A DNA stretch of 64,000 bases from Kitasatospora sp. MAP12-44 (GTDB taxonomy: Bacteria; Actinomycetota; Actinomycetes; Streptomycetales; Streptomycetaceae). The DNA lies in the NCBI RefSeq assembly GCF_029892095.1, contig NZ_JARZAE010000004.1, forward strand, positions 62,001-126,000, written 5' to 3'. The notes beneath the pieces are model-generated. The model worked only from the letters and a program-made list of their open reading frames with translations. It was not told the DNA's origin and made no database searches. Positions 53,702 through 62,088 of this stretch are shown in pieces. Position numbers and translations under genes: made by a program. How positions within the stretch are numbered: the first letter of the stretch is position 1; every line of letters starts with the position of its first letter.

Positions 53702-54118
53702 GTGACGCGTGGTGATCTGAGCGATGCCGAATGGGAGTTGATGGAGCCGCTCCTGCCGCTGGGCGAGCGTGGGCCGATCCCCGACCTGCGCCGACAGCTC
53801 GATGCGGTGATGTGGAGGTTTCGGACCGGGAGTCCATGGCGGGACGTCCCTGAGCGCTACGGATCCTGGTCGACCGTCTACGGCCGGTTCCAGATCTGGG
53901 CGACCACGGGGACCTTCCAGGCGCTGATGGAGGGGATGATCGCCGAGGCCGCAGCCCGTGGACAGGTCGATCTCAGCCTGGTCAGCGTGGACTCCACGGT
54001 CGCCCGCGCGCACCACCACGCGGCCGGGATGGTCGTCGACCCGGAGTTGCTGCAGGATCTGGAGAAGGCCGCCACGAAGGAAAAGGGGCTCCACAAAAGG
54101 GGCAAACCGATCCAGTAG
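53702..54118 (+). CDS. IS5-family transposase, orfA
   Basis: 138 residues, GTG start. It contains the N-terminal DUF4096-like region (LSDAEWELMEPLLP .. WRFRTGSPWRDVPERYGSW .. VYGRFQIW). It also carries the first catalytic aspartate in VSVDSTVARAHHHAAG. The stop TAG (54116-54118) comes 28 bases after a slippery heptamer A_AAG_GGG at 54082-54088. A -1 shift there joins it in frame to orfB, giving the complete DDE transposase. Confidence 0.87.
   Translation: MTRGDLSDAEWELMEPLLPLGERGPIPDLRRQLDAVMWRFRTGSPWRDVPERYGSWSTVYGRFQIWATTGTFQALMEGMIAEAAARGQVDLSLVSVDSTVARAHHHAAGMVVDPELLQDLEKAATKEKGLHKRGKPIQ
54082..54088 (+). promoter_or_regulatory. Programmed -1 frameshift slippery site A_AAG_GGG
   Basis: In the orfA frame the codons GAA AAG GGG place A AAG GGG in the X_XXY_YYZ arrangement. 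The -1 frame from here is open through the overlap (KGAPQKGQTDPVVAAPGP) into orfB. A-AAG motifs are used by other IS elements to make fused transposases. Confidence 0.7.
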
Positions 54119-54708
54119 TGGCGGCGCCCGGCCCGGCCGGCGAGACGGACGACGCGACTCGCGAGGAACGCCGCCGTGTCCGCCGTCGCCGCAAGGCCCG
54201 GCTCCGCGCGGCCGAGCTGGGACGCTCGCGCGGCGGGCTGACCACCAAGACCCACCTCGCGGCCGAACGCCAATGTCGGCCGCTGTCCTTCGTGCTCACG
54301 CCTGGGCAGGCCGCCGACAGCCCCCGCTTCATCCCGGTCATCGAGCGGATCAAGGTCCGCGTTCCGGTGGGCCGGCCCCGCACCCGCCCGGACGCGATCG
54401 CTGGCGACAAGGCGTACTCCTCCCGCGCCAACCGCGCCTACCTGCGCCGACGCCGGATCAAGGCCGTCATCCCGGAGAAGGTCGACCAGGCCGCCAACCG
54501 CAGGAAGAAGGGCTCGCGCGGCGGCCGTCCCGTCACGCACGACGCCGACCTCTACAAGGACCGCAACACCGTCGAGCGCTGTATCAACAAGATCAAGGAG
54601 TGGCGCGGTCTGGCCACCCGCTATGACAAGACCCCCGACAGCTACCTCGCCGGACTCCACCTACGCGGCGCCGTCATCTGGCTCCGCAGCCTACGGCCCG
54701 CCACATGA
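54118..54708 (+). CDS. IS5-family transposase, orfB
   Basis: 196 residues if read alone from GTG 54118, although it is probably made only as the -1 frameshift product of orfA. It has LGRSRGGLTTKTHLAAE, the second catalytic Asp in IAGDKAYSSRANRAYLRRR, and the Glu in RNTVERCINKIKEWRGLATR. Neither half has all three catalytic residues. Its TGA stop lies in the right terminal repeat. Confidence 0.85.
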   Translation: MAAPGPAGETDDATREERRRVRRRRKARLRAAELGRSRGGLTTKTHLAAERQCRPLSFVLTPGQAADSPRFIPVIERIKVRVPVGRPRTRPDAIAGDKAYSSRANRAYLRRRRIKAVIPEKVDQAANRRKKGSRGGRPVTHDADLYKDRNTVERCINKIKEWRGLATRYDKTPDSYLAGLHLRGAVIWLRSLRPAT

Positions 54709-54730
54709 TCTGAACTCAGAACAGGCCCTA

Positions 54731-54989
54731 GGCCGTGCCGAGCGACGTGTGCGGTGACCGGCCTTTGTTCGTGACCGTCACCCCGACCCGCGGCCCGCAC
54801 TCGCACACTGATGTCTCGCTGTGGCACGTGCTGGCCGGCGACGCGGGCAGGTTGCCTGCGTTCGACGAGCGGGAGTACCGCTCGATGCGATGGCTGACGC
54901 TCGACGAGGTGCTCGACGAGCCGATCGAGGCCATGGACCCTCACATGCACCGCTTCACCCACAAGCTGCTGGCGGCCCTGCACACGTAG
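54731..54989 (+). pseudogene. NUDIX hydrolase, C-terminal fragment cut by the IS5 element
   Basis: The frame reads GDRPLFVTVTPTRGPHSHTD, then VSLWHVLAGD and REYRSMRWLTLDEVLDEPIE, ending HMHRFTHKLLAAL. This is the C-terminal half of a NUDIX protein; the Nudix box (GX5EX7REUXEEXGU), which lies N-terminal to it, is missing. The break coincides with the right end of the IS. The N-terminal half was not found left of the element, so a deletion accompanied or followed the insertion. Confidence 0.75.
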
Positions 54990-55432
54990 CCTGCCCCCGT
55001 CGGCTGGCAGCGTCCGGCCGACACGACGGCCGCTGTCCCGGCCGTGGCGTCATTCCCGCCAGGGCCCGCTGGCGGGCAGAACTGACCGTCCTGGCGACCG
55101 AGAAGCGGTCGGCGTGAAGACCGACTCCGTCAACCTCGGCCCGACCTTCACCGACGACTTCGCCGTCGCGGCCAACAAGTCCGAGGGCTTGACCACCACG
55201 ACGACCCCGGCCGACACCAACGGCTGCGACCCACCCCACCCCGACGAGGCCGCTTGGCCTTGGGCTGGATCGCTCGCCTCCGGTCCGTGATCGGTGGCGA
55301 GCCCGTGCCACGTCTTCCCGGCTGACTTGGCGCCGCTCCGCCTGCGTGCCGTCCGGCCGTCGGCCGCGGGCGGTGGTCATGATCGGGACGACGTGCATCG
55401 TCCGATGCCGCGCGAGAACGGGAGGTTTCCTG
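54990..55432. other. Unassigned stretch
   Basis: No gene is recognised. On the plus strand, 55113-55290 can be read as VKTDSVNLGPTFTDDFAVAA and onward in a codon-like pattern. It lacks a proper start context and stops after about 60 residues, so it may be a fragment of an older gene among the mobile-element debris. Confidence 0.4.
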
Positions 55433-55930
55433 GTGGCCGCTGCCGGATTGTCCTTCGATGTGGTGAGTATCGAGAAACCGGATGACGCGAATGTGATCAT
55501 CGGTCAGTCGCACTTCATCAAGACCGTCGAGGACCTGCACGAGGCAATGATCGGAGTCGGCTCGCACCTGCGCTTCGGCCTCGCCTTCTGCGAGGCTTCC
55601 GGTGCCTGCCTGGTCCGACGATCCGGCAACGACGAGGAGCTGGAGGCGCTGGCCGTGCGCAATGCGCAGGCGATCGGGGCCGGCCACTCCTTCGTGATCC
55701 TGCTGCGCGAGGGCTACCCGGTCAACGTCCTGAACGCTGTGAAGCTCGTGCCCGAGCTGTGCGGCATCTTCTGCGCGACCGCCAACCCGCTCGATGTCCT
55801 GGTCGCCGTCACCGAGCGGGGCCGCGGCGTGATCGGCGTGATCGACGGCGTCCCACCGGTCGGAGTCGAGACCGACGCCGACGTCGCGGACCGGCACAGC
55901 CTGCTGCGCCGGATCGGCTACAAGCTCTGA
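55433..55930 (+). CDS. Adenosine-specific kinase (DUF355-type)
   Basis: 165 residues. FDVVSIEKPDDANVIIGQSH and FIKTVEDLHEAM open the family fold. They are followed by FGLAFCEASGACLVRRSGND, IGAGHSFVILLREGYPVNVLN and IFCATANPLDVLVAVTERGR, and the end is LLRRIGYKL. These match the small DUF355 family, whose archaeal member phosphorylates adenosine. GTG 55433 is preceded by GGAGG at the right distance and gives the family's usual length of about 160; an ATG at 55379 is a weaker alternative. It is a lone gene among mobile-element remnants. Confidence 0.85.
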   Translation: MAAAGLSFDVVSIEKPDDANVIIGQSHFIKTVEDLHEAMIGVGSHLRFGLAFCEASGACLVRRSGNDEELEALAVRNAQAIGAGHSFVILLREGYPVNVLNAVKLVPELCGIFCATANPLDVLVAVTERGRGVIGVIDGVPPVGVETDADVADRHSLLRRIGYKL

Positions 55931-56044
55931 ACAGGCCGAGAGCTCTCGGCGCCTGGCCCGTGCTCGATCTGCTCCAGCAACCCCGCCGACTCCGACTGAT
56001 CCGCCGACCCTGCCGATCCTGCCGTACGGCGCGATCCGGTTCGG

Positions 56045-56136
56045 CGGAGAAGGCAGGATTCGAACCTGCGTGGGCCTCAAGGACCCGACCGGGACCAGAG
56101 TCCCGGCCCCCGATCAACCACTCCGGGCACCTCTCC
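56045..56136 (-). tRNA. tRNA-like gene, class II fold, anticodon undetermined
   Basis: On the minus strand GGAGAGG (from 56136) pairs with CTTCTCC (ending 56046), giving a 7-bp acceptor stem with one G-U. A D-arm (CCCG..GTGGTT..CGGG) follows. The long variable arm is GGGTC/GGCCC, and the T-arm is perfect (GCAGG TTCGAAT CCTGC). The anticodon arm is abnormal: CCGGGACTCTGGTCCCGG gives a loop of 6 or 8, not 7, or folds as an 8-bp stem with a TCTG tetraloop. CCA is not encoded. It may be a decayed Ser/Leu-type tRNA or an unusual one. tRNA identity cannot be assigned. Confidence 0.5.
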
Positions 56137-56399
56137 CCGGGACCGATCCGCCGCCTTCACCACGGTCCGCCCTCGTAGCCATAACTATCCAGCCCAGCCC
56201 TGACAACCACCTGACTCGCTGCTGACCCAGCCCGCCGGTGGGCTCAGCCGGCTGCCCCACGGACGGGTACCGGCCCCGCCGCCCTCGCCATGATCCGACC
56301 AGGTCCTGCTCCACGCCGCCCAGCAAGACCCCGACCGTCTCTTGGCCCTCCTCGTCTCGGCGCAGGACCACCTGGACCTACGACACCGCGGTGCGCAGC

Positions 56400-56858
56400 G
56401 GCGGGTCTATCCAAGGGCACGGCCAGGACGCGGGCGAGCCTGGCGGGCGCCCTGCCGCACAACTCCTTGACCACTGCCGAGACCCGCCCGGCCAGGCGAG
56501 TGGTGCGGCGCTGGTGGCGCTCCAGCAGCCCGGGGATCTGCTCGCGGAAGGTGTGCCGACGGCAGCCCAGGACCGGGCAGACCAGGCGCCGCACCTTCAC
56601 CGGGATCACCACCTGGCGGCCGTCCGCCGGGACATCCGCCACCGTCCGGCGGTGATACCCGTGCACCTTGCCCGTCGGCAGCCCGCACACCGGGGAGGAC
56701 ACCCGAACATCCCGAGTCCGGGCCACGACCCGGACCACCTCACCGCCATCCGCCACATCCTTGACGACCAGCGCCGACAACCCCGAAACCACCATTCCCA
56801 CAAGGACGTTGACGTCAAGCACGCCCCATGATCGCAGGCAGAGACGCAGCGTCACCAC
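56400..56858 (-). pseudogene. ISL3-family transposase, N-terminal remnant
   Basis: The minus strand encodes VVRVVARTRDVRVSSPVCG, GKVHGYHRRTVADVPADGRQ, RRLVCPVLGCRRHTFREQIP and LAGRVSAVVKELCGRAPARL. This is the zinc-finger/HTH N-terminus of ISL3 transposases. The first Cys of the zinc site is replaced by Ser (SPVC). After about 150 residues homology stops (near VLAVPLDRPAAAH), so the catalytic domain is absent. No terminal repeats were found. The rest of the 56137-57094 interval shows no supported gene. Confidence 0.75.
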
Positions 56859-57094
56859 CGACTACGGAACAGAGCCGAATTCCTGATACTCCCCTCGGGA
56901 GAGGCACCCTTTCCCATGTGTTCAGGCGAGGTATCCATCCGGTCAGCGCGGCAGCGCCGGGGTGTCACTCGAACGGACCGCGGGCTGTGGAGAGGCCGTC
57001 GTGCCGGGCCGTCAGTGCCCGTGGCGCTACTCACGGGTCGGCACCGGACCGCAGAACCTCGACCGTCGGATCGACGTGCTGCTAGCTTCGTCGG

Positions 57095-57826
57095 ATGCGG
57101 GTTCTAGTGGTTGGTGGGTCGGGGTACGTTGCTGGTCTTGTGTTGCCGGCTCTGGCGGAGCGGTACGAGGTCCGGGTGCTCGACCCACGTCCGCCGATCG
57201 GTGATCACGATCACGATCACGTTGTGGGTACGGCGAATGATCCGGTGATGCTGGCTCAGGCCATGCAGGGGGTCGACGTGGTGGTGCACGCGGCGATGGC
57301 CGGCGTGGGTGAGGGCGGTTTCACCGATGCGGCTCGTGCGTTCGACGTCAACGTGAGCTCGGTCCATCTGACCTTGCTCGCCGCGCATCAGGCCGGGGTC
57401 CGCCATGCCGTGCACATCAGCAGCCTGTCGGTCTATCAGGAACTTACGGACCGTCGGCTGGACGAGTCGGTGCCGGCCGATGCGACCGATCTCTACGGAC
57501 TGACCAAACGGCTGGCCGAGCAGGTGTGCGCGGCGGCCGTAACGCAGTGGGGGATGTCGGTGACCGTGCTGCGTCTGGCGTGGCCTACCACGGAGGAAGC
57601 GTGGCCGGCCTGGGCCCTGCCCGGCGGCGAGCCGGTGGTGAACCGGTCGGCTGACGGCACGCTGATCGCGGCGACCGCAGCCGGCGACCTGTCGCGGGCG
57701 CTGCTGGCCGCACTGGAGTACCGGCAGGGTTTCGAGGTCTTCCACATCACCGGCGACGATTCGGGCCTGCACTGGAACCCGGCCAAGGCCCGCGACCGGC
57801 TGCAGTGGTGGCCGCTGCGCCGTTAG
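57095..57826 (+). CDS. NAD-dependent epimerase/dehydratase-like protein (extended SDR)
   Basis: 243 residues. It begins MRVLVVGGSGYVAGLVLPAL with the GxxGxxA/G cofactor motif. ISSLSVYQE provides the Ser, and DLYGLTKRLAEQV is the Y-x-x-x-K catalytic pair. It is shorter than typical UDP-sugar epimerases, so the C-terminal substrate domain is reduced. There is no ribosome site upstream; TAGCTT at about 57083 could be a -10 box of a leaderless message. It precedes two glycosyltransferases, so a sugar-nucleotide role is possible. Confidence 0.8.
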   Translation: MRVLVVGGSGYVAGLVLPALAERYEVRVLDPRPPIGDHDHDHVVGTANDPVMLAQAMQGVDVVVHAAMAGVGEGGFTDAARAFDVNVSSVHLTLLAAHQAGVRHAVHISSLSVYQELTDRRLDESVPADATDLYGLTKRLAEQVCAAAVTQWGMSVTVLRLAWPTTEEAWPAWALPGGEPVVNRSADGTLIAATAAGDLSRALLAALEYRQGFEVFHITGDDSGLHWNPAKARDRLQWWPLRR

Positions 57827-57930
57827 CCGGCGCAGCGGTCGAACGGTCCCGGTCCCGGTCCGGCGGGTGAACGCGGGCCGGGGCCGATGAAGCATCAGTT
57901 CTCGACGCCCGAAAGGCAGTGGTTTTCCGT

Positions 57931-59316
57931 ATGGCCGCGCTGCACGACTCGCCGCGACCACCTCAGGTCGCGGGCGCCGTTCCCGTGCCGGAGGCGGCAG
58001 CGCCGGTGTTCCTCGATCCCACTGGGCGGCGGGCCCGGTGGATCCGCCGGGCAGCCGCCGTTCTCGTCCCGGTTCTGCTGCTGTTCGGCCTGGCCGTGCT
58101 GCCTGCGACCGGCTGGTCGGATCTGCTCGCGGGTGTGTGCGATGCGGCCTGGGCCATGCTCGTCGTCGTGGTGGTGCTGAGCTCTCTGCGCGTGGCCGTG
58201 ATGGGCTGGATAGCGCTGGGGCATTCGCGGACTCGGTCCGTGGTCACCGGCGCGGGACGCGCTGAGCCCGTCACCGTGATCATTGCGGCCTACAACGAGG
58301 AGGCGGGGATCGCCGCGGCCATCCAGGCGGCGGCCGCGTCCCTGCATCCGGTCGACATCGTGGTGGTCGACGACGGTTCCACCGACCGGACCCGGGCAAT
58401 CGTCGAGGAGGGGTTTCCCGACGTGCTGCTGATCCACCAGGCCAACCAGGGAAAGGCGACAGCGCTCAACGCGGGGCTGGCCGTGGCGCGCGCCGACCTG
58501 GTGGTGATGGTCGACGCCGACACGGTTCTGGCGCCCACCGCTGTCGGGGCACTGGTCGAGTCCTTCGCCGATCCGGGCGTCGCAGCGGTCTCCGGCCAGA
58601 TCGGGGTCACCAACCGGACGGGGGTCGTGGCACGCTGGCAGCGGCTCGACTACGCGACGTTCAACTTCGAGCGCATCATGTTCGACCGCCTGGGCGGGAT
58701 GCCCACGGTGCCTGGTGTCATCGGCGCCTTCCGTCGGACCGCGGTGCTCGCCGCGGGCGGTGTCGGCGAGCGGACGTTGGCCGAGGACACCGATCTGACC
58801 ATGACCCTGCAGCGCCAGGGCTGGCGCATCGCCCACCAGCCGGCCGCCCACGCCTACACCGAGGTCCCCTTCACCCACCGTGATCTGGCTCGGCAGCGCT
58901 ACCGCTGGTCCTATGGCACGCTGCAGGCGTTGTGGCGCCACCTCCGCTCCCCGCGCGACGCGGGCAACCGCCTGAACCGCATAGGCCTGCCCTACATGCT
59001 GGTGTTCCACCTGCTGCTGCCTCTGGCCACGCCCCTGGTCGACCTCGCCCTCGTGTTGACGGTCCTGCACGGCGATCTCGTGACGGCCGGCCTCTGCGTC
59101 GGCGTCTTCGCCGTACCGCTGGCCTACTCGTACCTGGCCCTGCGACTCTCCGACGAGCCGGCTGGCCTGATAGCGCCCCAGCCGGTGCTGCAATTCCTGT
59201 ACGGGCACCTGGTGTTCGCGGTACTCGTCCGAGCGATCGCGGCTGCCGTGACCGGCGCCCCGGTGCGCTGGAACAGGGTCCAACGACAGGAAACGCCCGC
59301 CCCCGCGCCCGGCTGA
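57931..59316 (+). CDS. Membrane glycosyltransferase family 2 (processive, NodC/PgaC-like)
   Basis: 461 residues. Two N-terminal helices (about 40-85) are followed by the GT-A domain: VIIAAYNEE, VVVDDGSTDRT, VMVDADTVL, LAEDTDLTMTL and RQRYRWSYG, i.e. the D, DXD, TED-like and (Q/R)xxRW motifs of processive synthases. Three or more C-terminal helices (about 345-430) form a channel. It likely makes or extends a beta-linked exopolysaccharide; no PilZ or deacetylase domain is attached. The start is either ATG 57931 or GTG 57919. Confidence 0.85.
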   Translation: MAALHDSPRPPQVAGAVPVPEAAAPVFLDPTGRRARWIRRAAAVLVPVLLLFGLAVLPATGWSDLLAGVCDAAWAMLVVVVVLSSLRVAVMGWIALGHSRTRSVVTGAGRAEPVTVIIAAYNEEAGIAAAIQAAAASLHPVDIVVVDDGSTDRTRAIVEEGFPDVLLIHQANQGKATALNAGLAVARADLVVMVDADTVLAPTAVGALVESFADPGVAAVSGQIGVTNRTGVVARWQRLDYATFNFERIMFDRLGGMPTVPGVIGAFRRTAVLAAGGVGERTLAEDTDLTMTLQRQGWRIAHQPAAHAYTEVPFTHRDLARQRYRWSYGTLQALWRHLRSPRDAGNRLNRIGLPYMLVFHLLLPLATPLVDLALVLTVLHGDLVTAGLCVGVFAVPLAYSYLALRLSDEPAGLIAPQPVLQFLYGHLVFAVLVRAIAAAVTGAPVRWNRVQRQETPAPAPG

Positions 59317-59369
59317 CGCTGTCGGATCGCCTCCCGCAGACGATCGGACGGCAGGACGGTCGGACGCGG

Positions 59370-60245
59370 TCACGGCGCGCGACGGACCGCCCGCACCAGC
59401 TCGAACACGTCGGGGCGCACCCGACGTGCTCGGATCTCCGCCTCCACGAACTCGGCACTGATGTCACCGCATTCCAGGGCGCTGCGCAGCAGCTCGAAGA
59501 AGAGGGACTCCTGGCGCTGGTCGGGATGGGGCCGGTGGACCCGAGGCTCGACGGCCGCGGCTCCGAGCGAGTGCAGCTCGTAGTCCAACGGCAGTCCGCT
59601 GCGCCATGGTTGGGTGCGGACATCGGTGTAGTGCAGGAGACGCGTCCGGTCGGTCAAGGTGTCGAGGTGGTTCCACTCCTCGGGCAGCCGGCCGATGGTT
59701 TCCGGCGCCTCGTCGGCGAGTCGCAGCCACTGGAGCATGTCGAGACGCCCGGCGCGGACCTCCTCGATCGCGGTGTCCCACCGCCAGTGCGACAGACGCC
59801 GGCAGTCGAGCAGCATGACCGAGGTGGACCATACCCGTGCGGGCACTCCCATCTCCCAGTCGTCGCGTTCGCGGCACCAGATCGCCTTTCCCGCCATGTC
59901 CTGCTGGAGCAGCACGGCCACATCACCGACGGCGACGATGTCGGGGTCGAGGACCAGGGCGGTCCCGCGATAGCCCATGATCTGTGGCACCAGCAGGCGC
60001 AGCGGGCTGAAGGTCCGACCGTTCCAGTTGATGAGCTCGCCGGCGTACCGGATCTGTCGGCCGTGGAGTCGGGTGTGCAGGCGCGGGGTTTCCTCCACCC
60101 GCAGCAACCGCACCTCGAACGCGTCGGCCTGCGCCGAGCGGAGTTTGAGCGAATGAGCGGCGACCCGCGCCGCCAGGAGCTGTTCGTCGTTGGTGTGCAC
60201 GAAGACGACCGGCCTGGGAAGTGCACCGGTCTCGCTTGCCGGCAT
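59370..60245 (-). CDS. Glycosyltransferase-like protein (GT8-type fold)
   Basis: 291 residues. VFVHTNDEQLLAARVAAHSL opens a GT-A-like domain. GTALVLDPDIVAVGDVAVLL carries a DPD motif in place of DXD, and WSTSVMLLDCRRL and LPEEWNHLDTL follow as in glycogenin/LgtC-like enzymes. AGGAGA precedes ATG 60245; the open frame to 60329 is unsupported. It converges on the GT2 gene. Donor and acceptor are unknown. Confidence 0.72.
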   Translation of the reverse strand: MPASETGALPRPVVFVHTNDEQLLAARVAAHSLKLRSAQADAFEVRLLRVEETPRLHTRLHGRQIRYAGELINWNGRTFSPLRLLVPQIMGYRGTALVLDPDIVAVGDVAVLLQQDMAGKAIWCRERDDWEMGVPARVWSTSVMLLDCRRLSHWRWDTAIEEVRAGRLDMLQWLRLADEAPETIGRLPEEWNHLDTLTDRTRLLHYTDVRTQPWRSGLPLDYELHSLGAAAVEPRVHRPHPDQRQESLFFELLRSALECGDISAEFVEAEIRARRVRPDVFELVRAVRRAP

Positions 60246-60374
60246 GCGCCGATCTCCTGTCCCACGAGACGCGTTGGCGCTCTCGTGCAGTCCCGCTCGT
60301 CGGCCTCTCCGACGAACCAGAGCGATCATAAATCCAGGGGAACAAGCGCCCGCGCGGTGCTACGGTCGGGCGCC

Positions 60375-60878
60375 ATGAGCTGGCTTCCCGATGACTTCGT
60401 CCACCCCGTCCTTGTACCGCTGCCCGGCGGCGGCCATCACCTGCGGCCGATCCGGGAGGCGGACACCCCGCTCGACTATCCAGCCGTGATGGGCTCGCGC
60501 GAGCGGCTGTGGACCATCTTCGGCCCGGCCTGGGGTTGGCCCGCGGCCACCATGACCTACGAGGCCGACCAGGCCGACCTGTTGCGGCACGAGAAGGAGA
60601 TCGCCGCACACCAGTCCTTCAACTACGCGCTGTTCGACGCGGCGGAGACGGCCCTGCTCGGCTGCGTCTACATCGACCCGCCGGAGCGGACCGGCGCGGA
60701 CGGCGAGATCTCCTGGTGGGTGGTGGACGAGCTGGTGGGCAGCAAGGTCGAGCAGTCCCTGGACGCGCTGGTGCCGCAGTGGATCGCCGCCGACTGGCCG
60801 TTCGAGCAGCCGCGCTTCATCGGCCGCGAGATCTCCTGGTCGAGCTGGCTCGCGCTGCCGGCGCACCCCGACGCGTAA
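60375..60878 (+). CDS. GNAT-like acetyltransferase-fold protein
   Basis: 167 residues. HHLRPIREADTPLDYPAVMG opens like a GNAT fold, and YALFDAAETALLGCVYIDPP plus DGEISWWVVDELVGSKVEQ give the central strands. The acetyl-CoA-binding (Q/R)xxGx(G/A) loop is not convincing (ELVGSKVEQSL), so acetyl transfer is uncertain. The gene stands alone. Confidence 0.65.
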   Translation: MSWLPDDFVHPVLVPLPGGGHHLRPIREADTPLDYPAVMGSRERLWTIFGPAWGWPAATMTYEADQADLLRHEKEIAAHQSFNYALFDAAETALLGCVYIDPPERTGADGEISWWVVDELVGSKVEQSLDALVPQWIAADWPFEQPRFIGREISWSSWLALPAHPDA

Positions 60879-61023
60879 CACCCGGTCGAGGCCCAGGGGC
60901 CAAGCTTGGAGGCCTCGTCAGGAGAGGATTCGAGAATTCCGCAGGAGGGGCTGAACGCCGGTGCGGTCGGCTGCGTACCAGCAGTCGACATGTCCAGAAC
61001 ACCTCAGCCATCAAGGAGTTCCG

Positions 61024-61482
61024 ATGTCCTTCAGCACCGGTACCGACTCGCTTGCCGAGCAGGCCAGGCCGCACGCCACGGCCTTACTGCGGATCGTCAC
61101 CGCTCTGCTCTTCTGCTGCCACGGCGCGTCCTCCCTGTTCGGGGTGCTGGGTGGCGCCCACGGCCACTCCGTGCCCGTCGGGCAGTGGCCTGGCTGGTGG
61201 GCCGCGCTGATCCAACTGGTGGGCGGTGCACTGGTCCTGGTGGGCCTTGGCACCCGGCCGGCAGCCCTGCTCTGCTCCGGTTCGATGGCCTACGCCTACT
61301 TCTCGGTGCACCAGGAGCACGCGCTCTGGCCGATCCAGAACGGCGGTGAGCTGTCCGTGCTGTTCTGCTGGATCTTCCTGTCCATCGCCGTCAGCGGAGC
61401 GGGCAGCGCCTCGCTCGACCAGTTGCTCCGGCGCGGTCGGGCCGTCGGCGGGACCGCGCCGATCCCGGCCAACGCCGGCTGA
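61024..61482 (+). CDS. DoxX-family membrane protein
   Basis: 152 residues with four helices. ALLRIVTALLFCCHGASSLF and LIQLVGGALVLVGLGTRPAAL are family-typical, followed by YFSVHQEHALWPIQNGGELS. AAGGAG precedes ATG 61024. It is more distant from the DoxX at 4.1 kb than a duplicate would be. Function unknown beyond the family. Confidence 0.85.
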   Translation: MSFSTGTDSLAEQARPHATALLRIVTALLFCCHGASSLFGVLGGAHGHSVPVGQWPGWWAALIQLVGGALVLVGLGTRPAALLCSGSMAYAYFSVHQEHALWPIQNGGELSVLFCWIFLSIAVSGAGSASLDQLLRRGRAVGGTAPIPANAG

Positions 61483-61559
61483 CCGGACCCGCCTCACCCT
61501 CCACAGCCCCAGCTGAAGCGCACCGTCTCGCCTGGCTTCCAGCTGGCAGGCGTGCACGA

Positions 61560-61600
61560 CCGCCCGCAGGTCTCGGCATGATGCCGAGACCTGCGGGCGG
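61560..61600. terminator. 19-bp perfect bidirectional terminator
   Basis: Bases 61560-61578 pair perfectly with 61582-61600 around a TGA loop, followed by TTCCTTC. It separates the convergent DoxX and SRPBCC genes and is the best terminator in the window. Confidence 0.85.
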
Positions 61601-61614
61601 TTCCTTCAATGAGC

Positions 61615-62055
61615 TCAATGCCAGTTGCTGATCCTCACGTCGTCCGGCGCGGGCTCGCCCTTGCCGGTCTCGACGAGGTGCTTGAGGCTCATCAGGAAGG
61701 TCGCCCACTTGGTGCTGCAGTGGTACATGAACTCCACCGGCTCCCGCCAGCCCTCGTGCCGGAACAGGACGATCGTGTACTCGTCCTCCTGTTTGAGGTC
61801 GAAGCCTACCTTCGTACCGATCCACTCCTCGGGCCCGTCGACGACCTCCCAGAGCACACGCTCGGCGGGCTTCGCCTCCAGCACCTTCATGTCGAAGCCA
61901 CCGGGGGCGAAGCGGAATCGGAGCACGCCGCCGACATCGCTGTCGCCGTCCGTGTCCTTGGTCCACCAGTTCGCAAGCCCGTCGACCGTGGTCAGTGCGG
62001 CGTATACCTCGTCGGGAGACGACGTCACGCCGATCCTGTGCAAGATGTCCACCAT
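61615..62055 (-). CDS. SRPBCC/AHSA1-family protein
   Basis: 146 residues of the START-like helix-grip fold. It begins DILHRIGVTSSPDEVYAALT and has VDGLANWWTKDT, then VLRFRFAPGGFDMKVLEAKP. The C-terminal helix holds WATFLMSLKHLVETG. It is the last gene of an SRPBCC-ArsR-SRPBCC operon. Such proteins bind small hydrophobic ligands; in similar operons they are under the ArsR regulator. Substrate unknown. Confidence 0.85.
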   Translation of the reverse strand: MVDILHRIGVTSSPDEVYAALTTVDGLANWWTKDTDGDSDVGGVLRFRFAPGGFDMKVLEAKPAERVLWEVVDGPEEWIGTKVGFDLKQEDEYTIVLFRHEGWREPVEFMYHCSTKWATFLMSLKHLVETGKGEPAPDDVRISNWH

Positions 62056-62088
62056 CTCGATCCCTCTCTCCCTCTCTCTCGTGAGGAC

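Larger units (their letters stand above)
53625..54730 (+). mobile_element. IS5-family insertion sequence with perfect terminal inverted repeats
   Basis: The left end (53625-53649, TAGGGCCTGTTCTGAGTTCA...) is exactly repeated in inverse orientation at 54706-54730. Counting the outermost TA as a 2-bp target duplication leaves a 23-bp repeat beginning GGGCCTG and an element of about 1,102 bp. It encodes orfA and orfB of a split IS5-type DDE transposase and ends inside a NUDIX gene fragment. The perfect ends and intact frames suggest recent insertion. Confidence 0.88.

Noticed and set aside
52833..53837. 334-codon frame covering the EF-hand gene
   Set aside because: Only the segment with EF-hand 1 is real coding; the rest is out of frame with EF-hands 2-4 or runs into the IS element.
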